A stretch of 13,843 nt of DNA from positions 1 through 13,843 of the forward strand of contig USJU01000033.1 of NCBI GenBank assembly GCA_900555085.1. Direction: 5' to 3'. This document shows, piece by piece, positions 1 to 6,263 of this stretch; position 1 is the stretch's first letter, and every line of letters starts with the position of its first letter. The translations under genes and the position numbers were made by a program. The DNA is from an uncultured Clostridium sp. Its GTDB lineage: Bacteria > Bacillota > Clostridia > TANB77 > CAG-508. Below the pieces are notes generated by a model, which was not told the DNA's origin, did no database searches, and saw only the letters and a program-made list of their open reading frames with translations.

Positions 1-1841
1 TCAATAGATATATAGAAAGATTTAACCTAGAAGAAAATAAAACACCTAAAATAGATTTAAAAGAACTAATAAAAATAGAAGAAAAAAATTTAAATCAAAT
101 AAAAGAAATAGTAACAAAAAATAAAAAAATATTTTTCTGCTTTGCAAAAGAAAATAACGAAACTATAGGTAATATAATAAATAAAAAAATAACTTATATC
201 TATATAGCAGAAAACGAAAATGTATATTATGCTAAAGTAGAAGATATTGAAGTATTAAAAGAAATATTCGAAAACACAGAAATTGAAAAATATGGATATA
301 AACTTTCAGAAGATTATATATTATTAAAACAACTAGGAATAAAACTTAATAACATAGTATACGATGCAGAAGTAGCAGAATATGATATTGACCCTACAAA
401 GTCAAAATATCCATTAGAAGATGTAAGTTTAAAATATCTAAATTTAGACATCAACGAATATTTAGAAGCCAATAATGTCAAAGAAGAAAATACAAAACAA
501 TTAAATTTATTTGATAATAGTGAAGAAAAAGAAGACACAGAAAAATACAAATATGCAATAAATGTATATGTAATATATAAATCTTACGAGAAAATAATAG
601 AAGAATTAAAAACTAAAAATGAATATGAATTATTTAAAACTATAGAAATGCCATTGGTTGAAGTTCTTTCTGAAATGCAATGGGCAGGAATGCACATTGA
701 AAAGCAAGAACTACAAGATTTTGGTAATAAGCTAAAACAAGATATAGATAAAATAGTAAAAGAAATATATGATCTATCTGGAGAAGAATTTAATGTGAAC
801 TCTCCAAAACAACTAGGAGAAGTATTATTTGAAAAGTTGAAATTACCTGTGATAAAGAAAACAAAAAATGGATATTCAACAGATGTAGCAGTATTAGAAA
901 AATTAGTTGGAGAACATCCTGTTATAGAAAAAATCTTAGAGTATAGAAGTTTAGCTAAACTTAATTCAACATATGTAGAAGGATTAGAACCATATATAAA
1001 TGAAAAAACAAAAAGAATACACTCATATTTCCACCAAACAATAACAGCAACAGGAAGAATCAGCTCAACAGAACCAAACCTACAAAATATTCCTACAAGA
1101 ATCGAACTAGGAAAACAACTAAGAAAAGTATTTAAACCAGAAAAAGATTATGTATTTATAGATGCAGATTATTCACAAATAGAATTAAGGGTACTTGCAC
1201 ATATATCAGAAGATGAAAACATGATGAATGCTTTTAAAAATGGAGAAGACATTCATAAACAAGCAGCATCAAAAGTTTTAGGAATTCCATTAGAAGAAGT
1301 AACAAAACAGCAAAGGTCACATGCTAAAGCAGTAAACTTTGGAATAGTATATGGTATAAGTGATTTCGGACTTGCAGGTCAACTAGGAATATCAAAAAAA
1401 GAAGCAAAAAAATATATAGAAAGCTATCTAGAAAAATATTCAGGTATAAAAAAATTCATGGAGAATATTGTGGAAAAAGCAAAACAACAAGGATATGTAG
1501 AAACATTATTTGGAAGAAGAAGATATATACCAGAATTAAAATCTAACAATTATATGGTAAGACAATTCGGTTCAAGAGTTGCAATGAATATGCCAATACA
1601 AGGAACAGCAGCAGATATAATGAAAATAGCTATGATAGATGTATACAATAAATTAAAAGAAAAAAATTTAAAATCAAGACTTATTTTACAAATACATGAT
1701 GAATTAATTATAGAAGCATATAAAGAAGAAAAGGAAGAAGTAAAAGAAATACTAAAATCTTCAATGGAAAATGCATATAAATTAAATGTACCATTAATAG
1801 TAGACATGTGCGAAGCAGATAATTGGTATGATGCAAAATAA
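1..1841 (+). CDS. polA: DNA polymerase I, 5'-truncated by window edge
   Basis: Family A DNA polymerase used in Okazaki-fragment processing and excision repair. The frame is open from base 3 (612 visible residues); the 5'-3' nuclease domain, roughly 270 residues, lies before the window. Visible residues 15-215 are the 3'-5' exonuclease-like domain. It looks inactive: the expected D-x-E motif reads F-A-K-E-N near residue 47, and the Y-x3-D motif reads Y-A-I-N-V near 184, as in other Firmicute Pol I proteins. The polymerase domain follows. Motif A is DYSQIE with the catalytic Asp at residue 389. The O-helix pattern R-x3-K-x3-F-x3-Y falls at 438/442/446/450. Motif C is QIHDE with Asp at 566. The ATG at 648 is an internal methionine, not the start. 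The gene is followed after 17 bp by a lytic transglycosylase, probably in one operon. Confidence 0.97.
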   Translation, partial: NRYIERFNLEENKTPKIDLKELIKIEEKNLNQIKEIVTKNKKIFFCFAKENNETIGNIINKKITYIYIAENENVYYAKVEDIEVLKEIFENTEIEKYGYKLSEDYILLKQLGIKLNNIVYDAEVAEYDIDPTKSKYPLEDVSLKYLNLDINEYLEANNVKEENTKQLNLFDNSEEKEDTEKYKYAINVYVIYKSYEKIIEELKTKNEYELFKTIEMPLVEVLSEMQWAGMHIEKQELQDFGNKLKQDIDKIVKEIYDLSGEEFNVNSPKQLGEVLFEKLKLPVIKKTKNGYSTDVAVLEKLVGEHPVIEKILEYRSLAKLNSTYVEGLEPYINEKTKRIHSYFHQTITATGRISSTEPNLQNIPTRIELGKQLRKVFKPEKDYVFIDADYSQIELRVLAHISEDENMMNAFKNGEDIHKQAASKVLGIPLEEVTKQQRSHAKAVNFGIVYGISDFGLAGQLGISKKEAKKYIESYLEKYSGIKKFMENIVEKAKQQGYVETLFGRRRYIPELKSNNYMVRQFGSRVAMNMPIQGTAADIMKIAMIDVYNKLKEKNLKSRLILQIHDELIIEAYKEEKEEVKEILKSSMENAYKLNVPLIVDMCEADNWYDAK

Positions 1842-1858
1842 ATAATCAAGGAGAAAAG

Positions 1859-2410
1859 ATGAAAAAATTAATAATTATAATATTAGTAATTGCATTAATA
1901 TTATTTGGAATAAAATATTATAATTTGGATAATGAACTAATGAAAAAAATATACGTAAAAAATTATTCAAACTATGTAGAAAAATATAGCAAAGAAAACG
2001 ACTTAGATGAAAATTTAGTATATGCAATAATAAAGGCAGAAAGCAATTTTAAAGAAGGTGCAGTATCATCAAGTGGTGCTGTGGGGCTAATGCAACTAAT
2101 GGAAACAACAGCAGACGATGTTGCAAGAAAAATGAATATAGATTTTAAGATAGATTTATTGTATCAAGCAGAAGATAATATAAAAATAGGAACAAAATAC
2201 TATAAAACACTTTATGATAAATATAAAAACAATGCAGTAGCACTAATGGCATACAATGCAGGAAGCGGAAATGTAGACAGATGGATACAAGAAGGAACAA
2301 TAAAATCAGACGGAACAGATGCAGAAAACATACCCTACAAAGAAACAAACAATTATGTTAGAAAAATATTAAGAGACTATGAAATTTATAAAGAATTATA
2401 TGGGAAATAG
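1859..2410 (+). CDS. membrane-anchored lytic transglycosylase (Slt/GEWL domain)
   Basis: Cleaves the MurNAc-GlcNAc bond of peptidoglycan with formation of 1,6-anhydroMurNAc, acting outside the membrane. The 183-residue protein has a short basic N-terminus (MKK), one hydrophobic helix at about 4-18 serving as an anchor or uncleaved signal, and then a Slt-type catalytic domain at about 38-180. The catalytic Glu is E61 in A-E-S-N-F. The family motifs G-A-V-G-L-M-Q-L (about 73-80) and A-Y-N-A-G-S-G-N-V (in the 140s) are intact. The RBS AAGGAG lies 5 bp before the ATG. It sits 17 bp after polA and probably shares its transcript. In several clostridia I recall coaE lying between polA and a gene of this type; here it is absent. 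The length matches short single-domain clostridial homologues. Confidence 0.93.
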   Translation: MKKLIIIILVIALILFGIKYYNLDNELMKKIYVKNYSNYVEKYSKENDLDENLVYAIIKAESNFKEGAVSSSGAVGLMQLMETTADDVARKMNIDFKIDLLYQAEDNIKIGTKYYKTLYDKYKNNAVALMAYNAGSGNVDRWIQEGTIKSDGTDAENIPYKETNNYVRKILRDYEIYKELYGK

Positions 2411-2431
2411 GAAATAAATTAACGTCAAACT

Positions 2432-2462
2432 TGTAGGGGTCGGTGTCCTTAGGCGACCCGTT
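2432..2462. repeat. small palindromic repeat, copy 1 (imperfect)
   Basis: Starts TGTAGGGGTCG and ends CGACCCGTT. The arms GGGTCG (2437-2442) and CGACCC (2454-2459) form a 6-bp stem, with an inner CC/GG pair possible around TTA. It lies 22 bp after the transglycosylase stop. A related copy is at 3607-3636 and shares the outer sequence TGTAGGGGTCG and CGACCCGTTAAAA. No T-run follows, so it is not a classical terminator. It is likely a member of a dispersed intergenic palindrome family. Confidence 0.75.
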
Positions 2463-2507
2463 AAAAAACAACATAATACAAAATAATGAATTAATCTAAA
2501 ATTTTAT
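2445..2507. repeat. dispersed intergenic repeat, copy A
   Basis: The stretch from GTCCTTAGG to CTAAAATTTTAT matches 4838-4896. After a 4-bp length difference near the palindrome arm, 41 of 45 bases agree by eye. It overlaps the right half of the palindrome at 2432-2462 and reaches toward the galE promoter, so the repeated unit appears to be palindrome plus an AT-rich tail. Confidence 0.75.
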
Positions 2508-2526
2508 AAAAACAAATTTTAAATAA

Positions 2527-2555
2527 TTGACAATAAATTGGTCGTACTATATAAT
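2527..2555 (+). promoter_or_regulatory. consensus sigma-A promoter of galE
   Basis: TTGACA at 2527-2532 and TATAAT at 2550-2555 are separated by exactly 17 bp: a perfect match to the vegetative consensus. The predicted transcript start near 2562 falls only about 17 nt before the preferred galE ATG, leaving a leader just long enough for the GGAGG at 2566-2570. Confidence 0.9.
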
Positions 2556-2578
2556 TTCAAAAAAAGGAGGTAATGAAT

Positions 2579-3580
2579 ATGGCAGTTTTAGTTACAGGTG
2601 GGGCTGGATTTATAGGTAGTCACACAGCAGTCGAATTATTAAATGCAGGAAAGGAAATAGTAATATTAGATAATTTCTCAAATAGTAAACCACAATCATT
2701 AGAAGCAATAAAAAAGATTACAGGAAAAGACTTTAAATTTTATGAAATGGATTATTTAGATAGAGAAAAACTAGAAAAAGTATTTGAGGAAAATGAAATA
2801 GATTCTGTATTGAATTTTGCTGGATTCAAAGCAGTTGGGGAATCTGTAGAAAAACCAATAGAATATTATACAAATAATATTTCAGGAGCACTTGTATTAC
2901 TAGATACAATGAAAAAATATGGAGTAAAAAAATTCGTATTCAGTTCATCAGCCACAGTATATGGAGAACCAGAAAGAATACCAATAACAGAAGACTGTAA
3001 AACAGGTGGAACAACAAATCCATATGGTACATCTAAATTATTTATAGAACAAATATTAAAAGATATATATAATTCAGATAACACATGGGATATAGCAATA
3101 CTTAGATATTTTAACCCAGTAGGTGCACATGAAAGTGGTTTAATTGGAGAGGAACCACAAGGAATACCAAATAACTTAATGCCATATGTAGTAAGAGTTG
3201 CAGCTGGAAAACTAAAAGAATTATCTGTATTTGGAAATGACTATGATACTCCAGACGGAACAGGAGTTAGAGATTATATACATGTTGTAGACTTAGCAAA
3301 AGGACATATAAAAGCATTAGAAAAACTAGAAAAAGAAGGTAAAGGATTATTTATATATAACCTAGGAACAGGAAAAGGTTATAGTGTTTTAGATATGGTA
3401 AAAGCATTTGAAAAATCAACAGGAAAAAAAGTAGCATATAAAATAGCACCAAGAAGAGCAGGAGATATAGCAACATGCTACTCAGACCCAACAAAAGCAA
3501 AAGAAGAATTAGGTTGGAAAGCGACAAAAACACTAGATGAAATGTGTAAAGACTCATGGAATTTTATAAATAAAGGATAA
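2579..3580 (+). CDS. galE: UDP-glucose 4-epimerase
   Basis: Interconverts UDP-galactose and UDP-glucose (Leloir pathway, supply of UDP-galactose for glycans) using bound NAD+ in the cytoplasm. It is an extended SDR. The Rossmann loop is G7-x2-G10-x2-G13, NFAGFKAVGES follows, and the catalytic serine is in SSSATVYG (about S124), with Y149 and K153 in YGTSK. This numbering agrees with E. coli GalE when translation starts at 2579. An ATG also exists at 2573, but it is only 2 bp from the GGAGG at 2566-2570. The ATG at 2579 is 8 bp away and gives the family-typical short N-terminus, so I chose it. The 333 residues are full length. It appears monocistronic, with its own strong promoter and a palindromic repeat just after the stop. 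Confidence 0.96.
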   Translation: MAVLVTGGAGFIGSHTAVELLNAGKEIVILDNFSNSKPQSLEAIKKITGKDFKFYEMDYLDREKLEKVFEENEIDSVLNFAGFKAVGESVEKPIEYYTNNISGALVLLDTMKKYGVKKFVFSSSATVYGEPERIPITEDCKTGGTTNPYGTSKLFIEQILKDIYNSDNTWDIAILRYFNPVGAHESGLIGEEPQGIPNNLMPYVVRVAAGKLKELSVFGNDYDTPDGTGVRDYIHVVDLAKGHIKALEKLEKEGKGLFIYNLGTGKGYSVLDMVKAFEKSTGKKVAYKIAPRRAGDIATCYSDPTKAKEELGWKATKTLDEMCKDSWNFINKG

Positions 3581-3606
3581 ATCTCAATTATTAGTATAAA
3601 ATTAAA

Positions 3607-3636
3607 TGTAGGGGTCGACGCCTCTGTCGACCCGTT
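3607..3636. repeat. small palindromic repeat, copy 2 (perfect stem)
   Basis: The arm GGGTCGAC (3612-3619) pairs perfectly with GTCGACCC (3626-3633) around the 6-base loop GCCTCT. The flanks TGTAG and GTTAAAA are the same as in copy 1. It sits 27 bp after the galE stop. No T-tract follows on either strand, so a terminator role is doubtful, though it may protect the mRNA 3' end. Confidence 0.8.
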
Positions 3637-3661
3637 AAAATATAATAATTACCCCAAACTA

Positions 3662-3690
3662 TTGCAATTTTAGCAAAAATAGTATAAAAT
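3662..3690 (+). promoter_or_regulatory. putative sigma-A promoter of efp
   Basis: TTGCAA at 3662-3667 and TAAAAT at 3685-3690 have a 17-bp spacer; TATAAA at 3683-3688 is an alternative -10 with a 15-bp spacer. It lies 37 bp before the efp start and downstream of the galE 3' palindrome. Confidence 0.55.
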
Positions 3691-3727
3691 AGAAAAAGTT
3701 GAAAATAATATTTAAGGAGGAACAAAA

Positions 3728-4294
3728 ATGGCAGAAGTATATTCAGCAGGAGATTTTAGAAATGGAACAACATTTGAAATGGACGGAAACGTATTTAAAG
3801 TAGTAGAATTCCAACATGTAAAACCAGGAAAGGGATCAGCTTTTGTTAGAACAAAATTAAGAAATGTAATAACAGGAGCAGTTATAGAAAAAACATTTAA
3901 CCCATCAGAAAAATATCCAGGTGCAGAAATAGAAAAGAAAGAAATGCAATATTTATATAATGATGAAAATTTATATTATTTCATGGACAATGAAACATAT
4001 GAACAAATTCCATTAAATAAAGAACAAATTGGAGATTGTTTGAAATATATAAAAGAAAACATGAATGTTAAAATTTTATCATATAAAGGAAATGTATTTG
4101 CAGTTGAACCACCAATGTTTGTTGAATTAGAAGTTACATATACAGAACCAGGATTTAGCGGAAATACAACAACAACATCTGGAAAACCAGCAACATTAGA
4201 AAACGGATTCGAAATTTCAGTTCCATTATTCATAAATATTGGAGATGTAATTAGAATAGATACAAGAACAGGCGAATACATGGAAAGAGTTTAG
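3728..4294 (+). CDS. efp: translation elongation factor P
   Basis: EF-P binds between the P and E sites and rescues ribosomes stalled at polyproline. All three beta-barrel domains are present in 188 residues, the usual length. The tip loop in domain I reads VKPGKGSAFVR, with K35 at the position of the modified lysine (E. coli K34, B. subtilis K32). Its sequence context resembles the B. subtilis type, which carries 5-aminopentanol rather than beta-lysine. No modification gene (epmA/epmB or an epimerase-type partner) is visible in the window. The C-terminus has the typical R-I-D-T-R-T-G-E-Y pattern. A strong AAGGAGG lies 7 bp upstream. The next gene follows after 18 bp in the same transcript. 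Confidence 0.97.
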   Translation: MAEVYSAGDFRNGTTFEMDGNVFKVVEFQHVKPGKGSAFVRTKLRNVITGAVIEKTFNPSEKYPGAEIEKKEMQYLYNDENLYYFMDNETYEQIPLNKEQIGDCLKYIKENMNVKILSYKGNVFAVEPPMFVELEVTYTEPGFSGNTTTTSGKPATLENGFEISVPLFINIGDVIRIDTRTGEYMERV

Positions 4295-4312
4295 TTAGAA
4301 AGGAAATTTTGT

Positions 4313-4774
4313 ATGTCAAATAAAAAAATTGAAGATGTTATCAAAGACTTAGAACAAAATCTTGAAAGTCAAAAAGACATAGAATATGTAAAAAAAGTAC
4401 TAGCTGAATTTTTAGAAGAATATCAAACAAATATAGAAAAAAGAATGCAAATTCTTGAAGAAAGTCAAAAAGAATTAGAATTCAAAACAGAAAAAATACA
4501 AGCAATAATAGACAAAATGGAAGATGAATTTTTTGTAGATGAAGAAGAAGAAGCATTAAGTTTTGAAATTGCATGCCCATATTGCAACAATGTATTTGAA
4601 ACAGAATTAAACGAACTAAAAGAAGAAATAACATGCCCAGAATGTAACAATGTTATAGAATTAGACTGGGATTGCGACTGTGAAGAAGACGAAGAAGATA
4701 GTTGTTCTGGAGGATGTTCATGTTGTAACCATGGATGCAGCGAAGATGAATACGACGATGACGATGATATGTAA
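4313..4774 (+). CDS. acidic coiled-coil zinc-ribbon protein (CD1247-like)
   Basis: 153-residue protein of unknown function. Residues 1-72 are predicted helical/coiled-coil (repeated E-K-Q heptads) and 73-83 are acidic. Two C-x2-C knuckles follow: CPYC at about 89-92 and CPEC at about 113-116, forming a zinc ribbon of about 25 residues. This helical-acidic-CPxC-CPxC layout, and its place just after efp, recall the clostridial family annotated as CD1247 N-terminal domain protein. The C-terminal 35 residues are an unusual cysteine- and acid-rich tail with motifs CDC, CSGGCSCC and a run of Asp; it has about 7 further Cys and could bind metal. Start choice: ATG with GAAAGGA upstream. It is co-transcribed with efp and ends at a strong terminator. 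The family name is from memory. Confidence 0.8.
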   Translation: MSNKKIEDVIKDLEQNLESQKDIEYVKKVLAEFLEEYQTNIEKRMQILEESQKELEFKTEKIQAIIDKMEDEFFVDEEEEALSFEIACPYCNNVFETELNELKEEITCPECNNVIELDWDCDCEEDEEDSCSGGCSCCNHGCSEDEYDDDDDM

Positions 4775-4777
4775 ACC

Positions 4778-4812
4778 AAAAAGTAGACAAATTAAATCTT
4801 GTCTACTTTTTT
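4778..4812 (+). terminator. Rho-independent terminator of the efp operon
   Basis: The arm AAAAAGTAGACAA (4778-4790) pairs with TTGTCTACTTTTT (from 4799) around an 8-base loop, and the stem runs into a T-tract. It starts 4 bp after the stop of the zinc-ribbon gene. The A-rich left arm makes it potentially bidirectional. Confidence 0.92.
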
Positions 4813-4837
4813 GATTGCAAATATATATAATGTCAAC

Positions 4838-4896
4838 GTCCTTAGGATACAAAAAAATAACATAAGACAAAATAATCAATTAATCTAAAATTTCAT
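4838..4896. repeat. dispersed intergenic repeat, copy B (degenerate)
   Basis: Matches 2445-2507: it shares GTCCTTAGG, the stretch around ACATAAGACAAAATAAT and the end TTAATCTAAAATTT, with four mismatches in the last 45 bases. The palindrome's right arm (CGACCC) is lost here and the left arm is reduced to GTCAACG at 4832, so this copy looks decayed. It directly abuts the GC-rich hairpin at 4888. Confidence 0.7.
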
Positions 4897-4982
4897 CGAG
4901 GCTCCCCATTCACGTCTTTCTAACAAAATTCTAAAGAATTTTGAAGAATGCCGGAAAGGTCCCCACTTGCCTCGCGAAATTT
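4888..4982. other. GC-rich hairpin element, unassigned (structured RNA or MITE-like)
   Basis: A 95-bp stretch that can fold almost end to end. The outer stem pairs AAATTTC (4888-4894) with GAAATTT (4976-4982) and CGAGGC (4897-4902) with GCCTCG (4969-4974), with a 2x1 internal loop. Inside, CTTTC (4916-4920) can pair with GAAAG (4954-4958), and CAAAATTC (4924-4931) pairs with GAATTTTG (4936-4943) around TAAA. TCCCCA occurs directly on both sides (4903 and 4960). It is far richer in GC than its surroundings and holds no open frame. I could not match it to a riboswitch, SRP RNA or 6S RNA. It may be a leader RNA, but it lies upstream of the promoter at 5016, so an independent ncRNA or mobile palindrome fits better. 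Confidence 0.5.
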
Positions 4983-5015
4983 GATCTTAATTATTATTTT
5001 GTCATTGAATAATAA

Positions 5016-5043
5016 TTGTCAGACGTTGATTTTCTTGTATAAA
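5016..5043 (+). promoter_or_regulatory. putative sigma-A promoter of ebfC-recR
   Basis: TTGTCA at 5016-5021 and TATAAA at 5038-5043 with a 16-bp spacer; each hexamer matches 5 of 6 consensus bases. It sits 34 bp before the ebfC ATG. Confidence 0.6.
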
Positions 5044-5077
5044 ATAATCAATAAAAATAAAAAGGAGGAATTATAAA

Positions 5078-5416
5078 ATGGCAAGAAGAGGAGGATTTCC
5101 AGGAGGAAATTTTGGAGGAATGAATATTAATAATTTAATGAAAGAGGCTAAGAAAATGCAAGCAGACTTAGAAAAATCTCAAGCAGAAATAACAGCAAAA
5201 GATTTTGATGCAACAGCTGGTGGAGGTGCAGTTTCTGTAAAAGTTTCTGGAGCTAAAGTAATTAAAGAAATAAAAATAAAAAAAGAAGTTGTTGACCCAG
5301 AGGATGTAGAAATGCTAGAAGATTTAATTTTAACATGTGTTAACGAAGCTTTAAGAAAAGTTGATAGTGCTACAAACCAAGCAATGGGACAATTTAATAT
5401 ACCAGGATTAATGTAA
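5078..5416 (+). CDS. ebfC: YbaB/EbfC family nucleoid-associated protein
   Basis: Small dimeric DNA-binding protein that accompanies recR in most bacteria and is linked to nucleoid organisation and recombination repair. The 112 residues show the family pattern: a Gly-rich N-terminus (GGFPGGNFGGMN), the helix N-L-M-K-E-A-K-K-M-Q, the sheet motif A-G-G-G-A-V-S-V-K-V-S-G and a C-terminal helix with D-L-I-L-T-C-V-N-E-A. A strong AAGGAGG lies 9 bp before the start. recR follows after 14 bp. In Bacillus and many clostridia dnaX precedes this pair; here dnaX is absent and the pair has its own promoter. Confidence 0.95.
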   Translation: MARRGGFPGGNFGGMNINNLMKEAKKMQADLEKSQAEITAKDFDATAGGGAVSVKVSGAKVIKEIKIKKEVVDPEDVEMLEDLILTCVNEALRKVDSATNQAMGQFNIPGLM

Positions 5417-5430
5417 TTTAGGAGAAAAAA

Positions 5431-6030
5431 ATGTCAATTTATTCACCATCAATAGAAAAATTAATAGAAGCATTTGAAAAATTACCTAGCATAGGACATA
5501 AAACCGCTGCTAGACTCGCTTTTCATATGCTTAATAGTTCAGAAGAAGAAATAAATAACTTTGTAAATGCAATAACAAATGCTAAGAAAAATTTAAAGTA
5601 TTGTTCAAAATGTTTTAACATTTCAGATACAGATCCATGTATAATTTGCTCAAATCCAAAAAGAGATGAAAGTATTATATGTGTTGTAGAAGATGTAAGA
5701 GATATTATAGCAATGGAAAGAACACACGAATTTAATGGAGTTTACCATGTATTACATGGTTCTATATCTCCAATGAATGGAGTAGGACCAGATGATATAA
5801 AGGTAAAAGAATTATTGGCAAGACTTACAGATGGAAAAGTAAAAGAAATAATTCTTGCAACAAACCCTAGAGTAGAGGGAGAGGCAACAGCTATGTATTT
5901 ATCTAAACTAATAAAACCTTTAGGAATAAAAGTAACAAGAATTGCCAGAGGAATACCTGTTGGAGGAGACTTAGAATATACAGATGAAATAACACTTATG
6001 CAAGCCTTAGAAGGAAGAAGAGAATTATAA
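5431..6030 (+). CDS. recR: recombination mediator protein RecR
   Basis: Works with RecO (and RecF) to load RecA on single-stranded DNA in gap repair. 199 residues, the family's usual length. Order of parts: helix-hairpin-helix at about 9-33 (LPSIGHKTAARLAFHM), Cys4 zinc finger with C58, C61, C70 and C73, Toprim domain at about 80-175 (C-V-V-E-D-V-R-D near 84-91, and TNPRVEGEATAMYL), and the C-terminal Walker-B-like G-G-D-L-E-Y-T-D-E. The RBS TTAGGAG lies 6-7 bp before the ATG. It forms an operon with ebfC. No terminator hairpin is visible after it; a minus-strand gene begins its stop codon one base later. Confidence 0.97.
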   Translation: MSIYSPSIEKLIEAFEKLPSIGHKTAARLAFHMLNSSEEEINNFVNAITNAKKNLKYCSKCFNISDTDPCIICSNPKRDESIICVVEDVRDIIAMERTHEFNGVYHVLHGSISPMNGVGPDDIKVKELLARLTDGKVKEIILATNPRVEGEATAMYLSKLIKPLGIKVTRIARGIPVGGDLEYTDEITLMQALEGRREL

Positions 6031-6031
6031 T

Positions 6032-6202
6032 TTACAAACAAGAAGAATCATCATCATTTTCTAAAGCAATAATTGCAAGGTTATCTCCTAATGCTGTAAA
6101 AAAAGCCGCAAGAGTGCCAACTTCTTGAGGTGTTTTACCTTGACTTATAGCAATAGAAAGAGAACTAGCAAGTGCTATTAATTCACAATTAGAAAAATTC
6201 AT
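6032..6202 (-). CDS. small 56-aa protein, DUF6774-like
   Basis: A 56-residue frame read on the minus strand from ATG at 6202 to TAA at 6032. The protein starts MNFSNCELIALASSLSIAIS, continues with a Q-G-K-T-P-Q-E-V helix and the motif FFTALGDNLAIIAL, and ends in an acidic ENDDD segment. The pattern N-C-E-L, two amphipathic helices and L-G-D-x-L recalls very short clostridial proteins annotated DUF6774 (recall, not searched). Base use supports the minus strand: the plus strand here is pyrimidine-rich, unlike all neighbouring plus-strand genes, which are purine-rich. A weak GGTG lies about 6 bp before the ATG. It is convergent with recR (one base between stops) and divergent from truA. Function unknown. 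Confidence 0.75.
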   Translation of the reverse strand: MNFSNCELIALASSLSIAISQGKTPQEVGTLAAFFTALGDNLAIIALENDDDSSCL

Positions 6203-6263
6203 ATACAACACCAGTATATAGTATTAAGATTTATAAAAATGTGTGTATTAATTGAGGTGTGAA

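Noticed and set aside
648..1841. Separate short polymerase gene starting at ATG 648
   Set aside because: The frame is open upstream to base 3 and the upstream translation is recognisable exonuclease-like domain of Pol I; 648 is an internal methionine.
2432..2462. Rho-independent terminator of the polA operon
   Set aside because: The hairpin is followed by GTTAAAAAACA, not by a T-tract on either strand, and the same sequence recurs after galE as a dispersed repeat.
4888..4982. SRP RNA (scRNA) gene, which in Bacillus lies near dnaX-ebfC-recR; GCCGGAAAGG looks like part of its apical loop
   Set aside because: The GGAA-like motif sits on the 3' side of the structure, not at the apex, and has an extra A; the asymmetric internal loop of SRP RNA is not visible.
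6252..6263. TTG 6252 as the truA start
   Set aside because: It lies within the TTGAGGTG ribosome site; ATG 6264 begins the conserved domain at normal distance.
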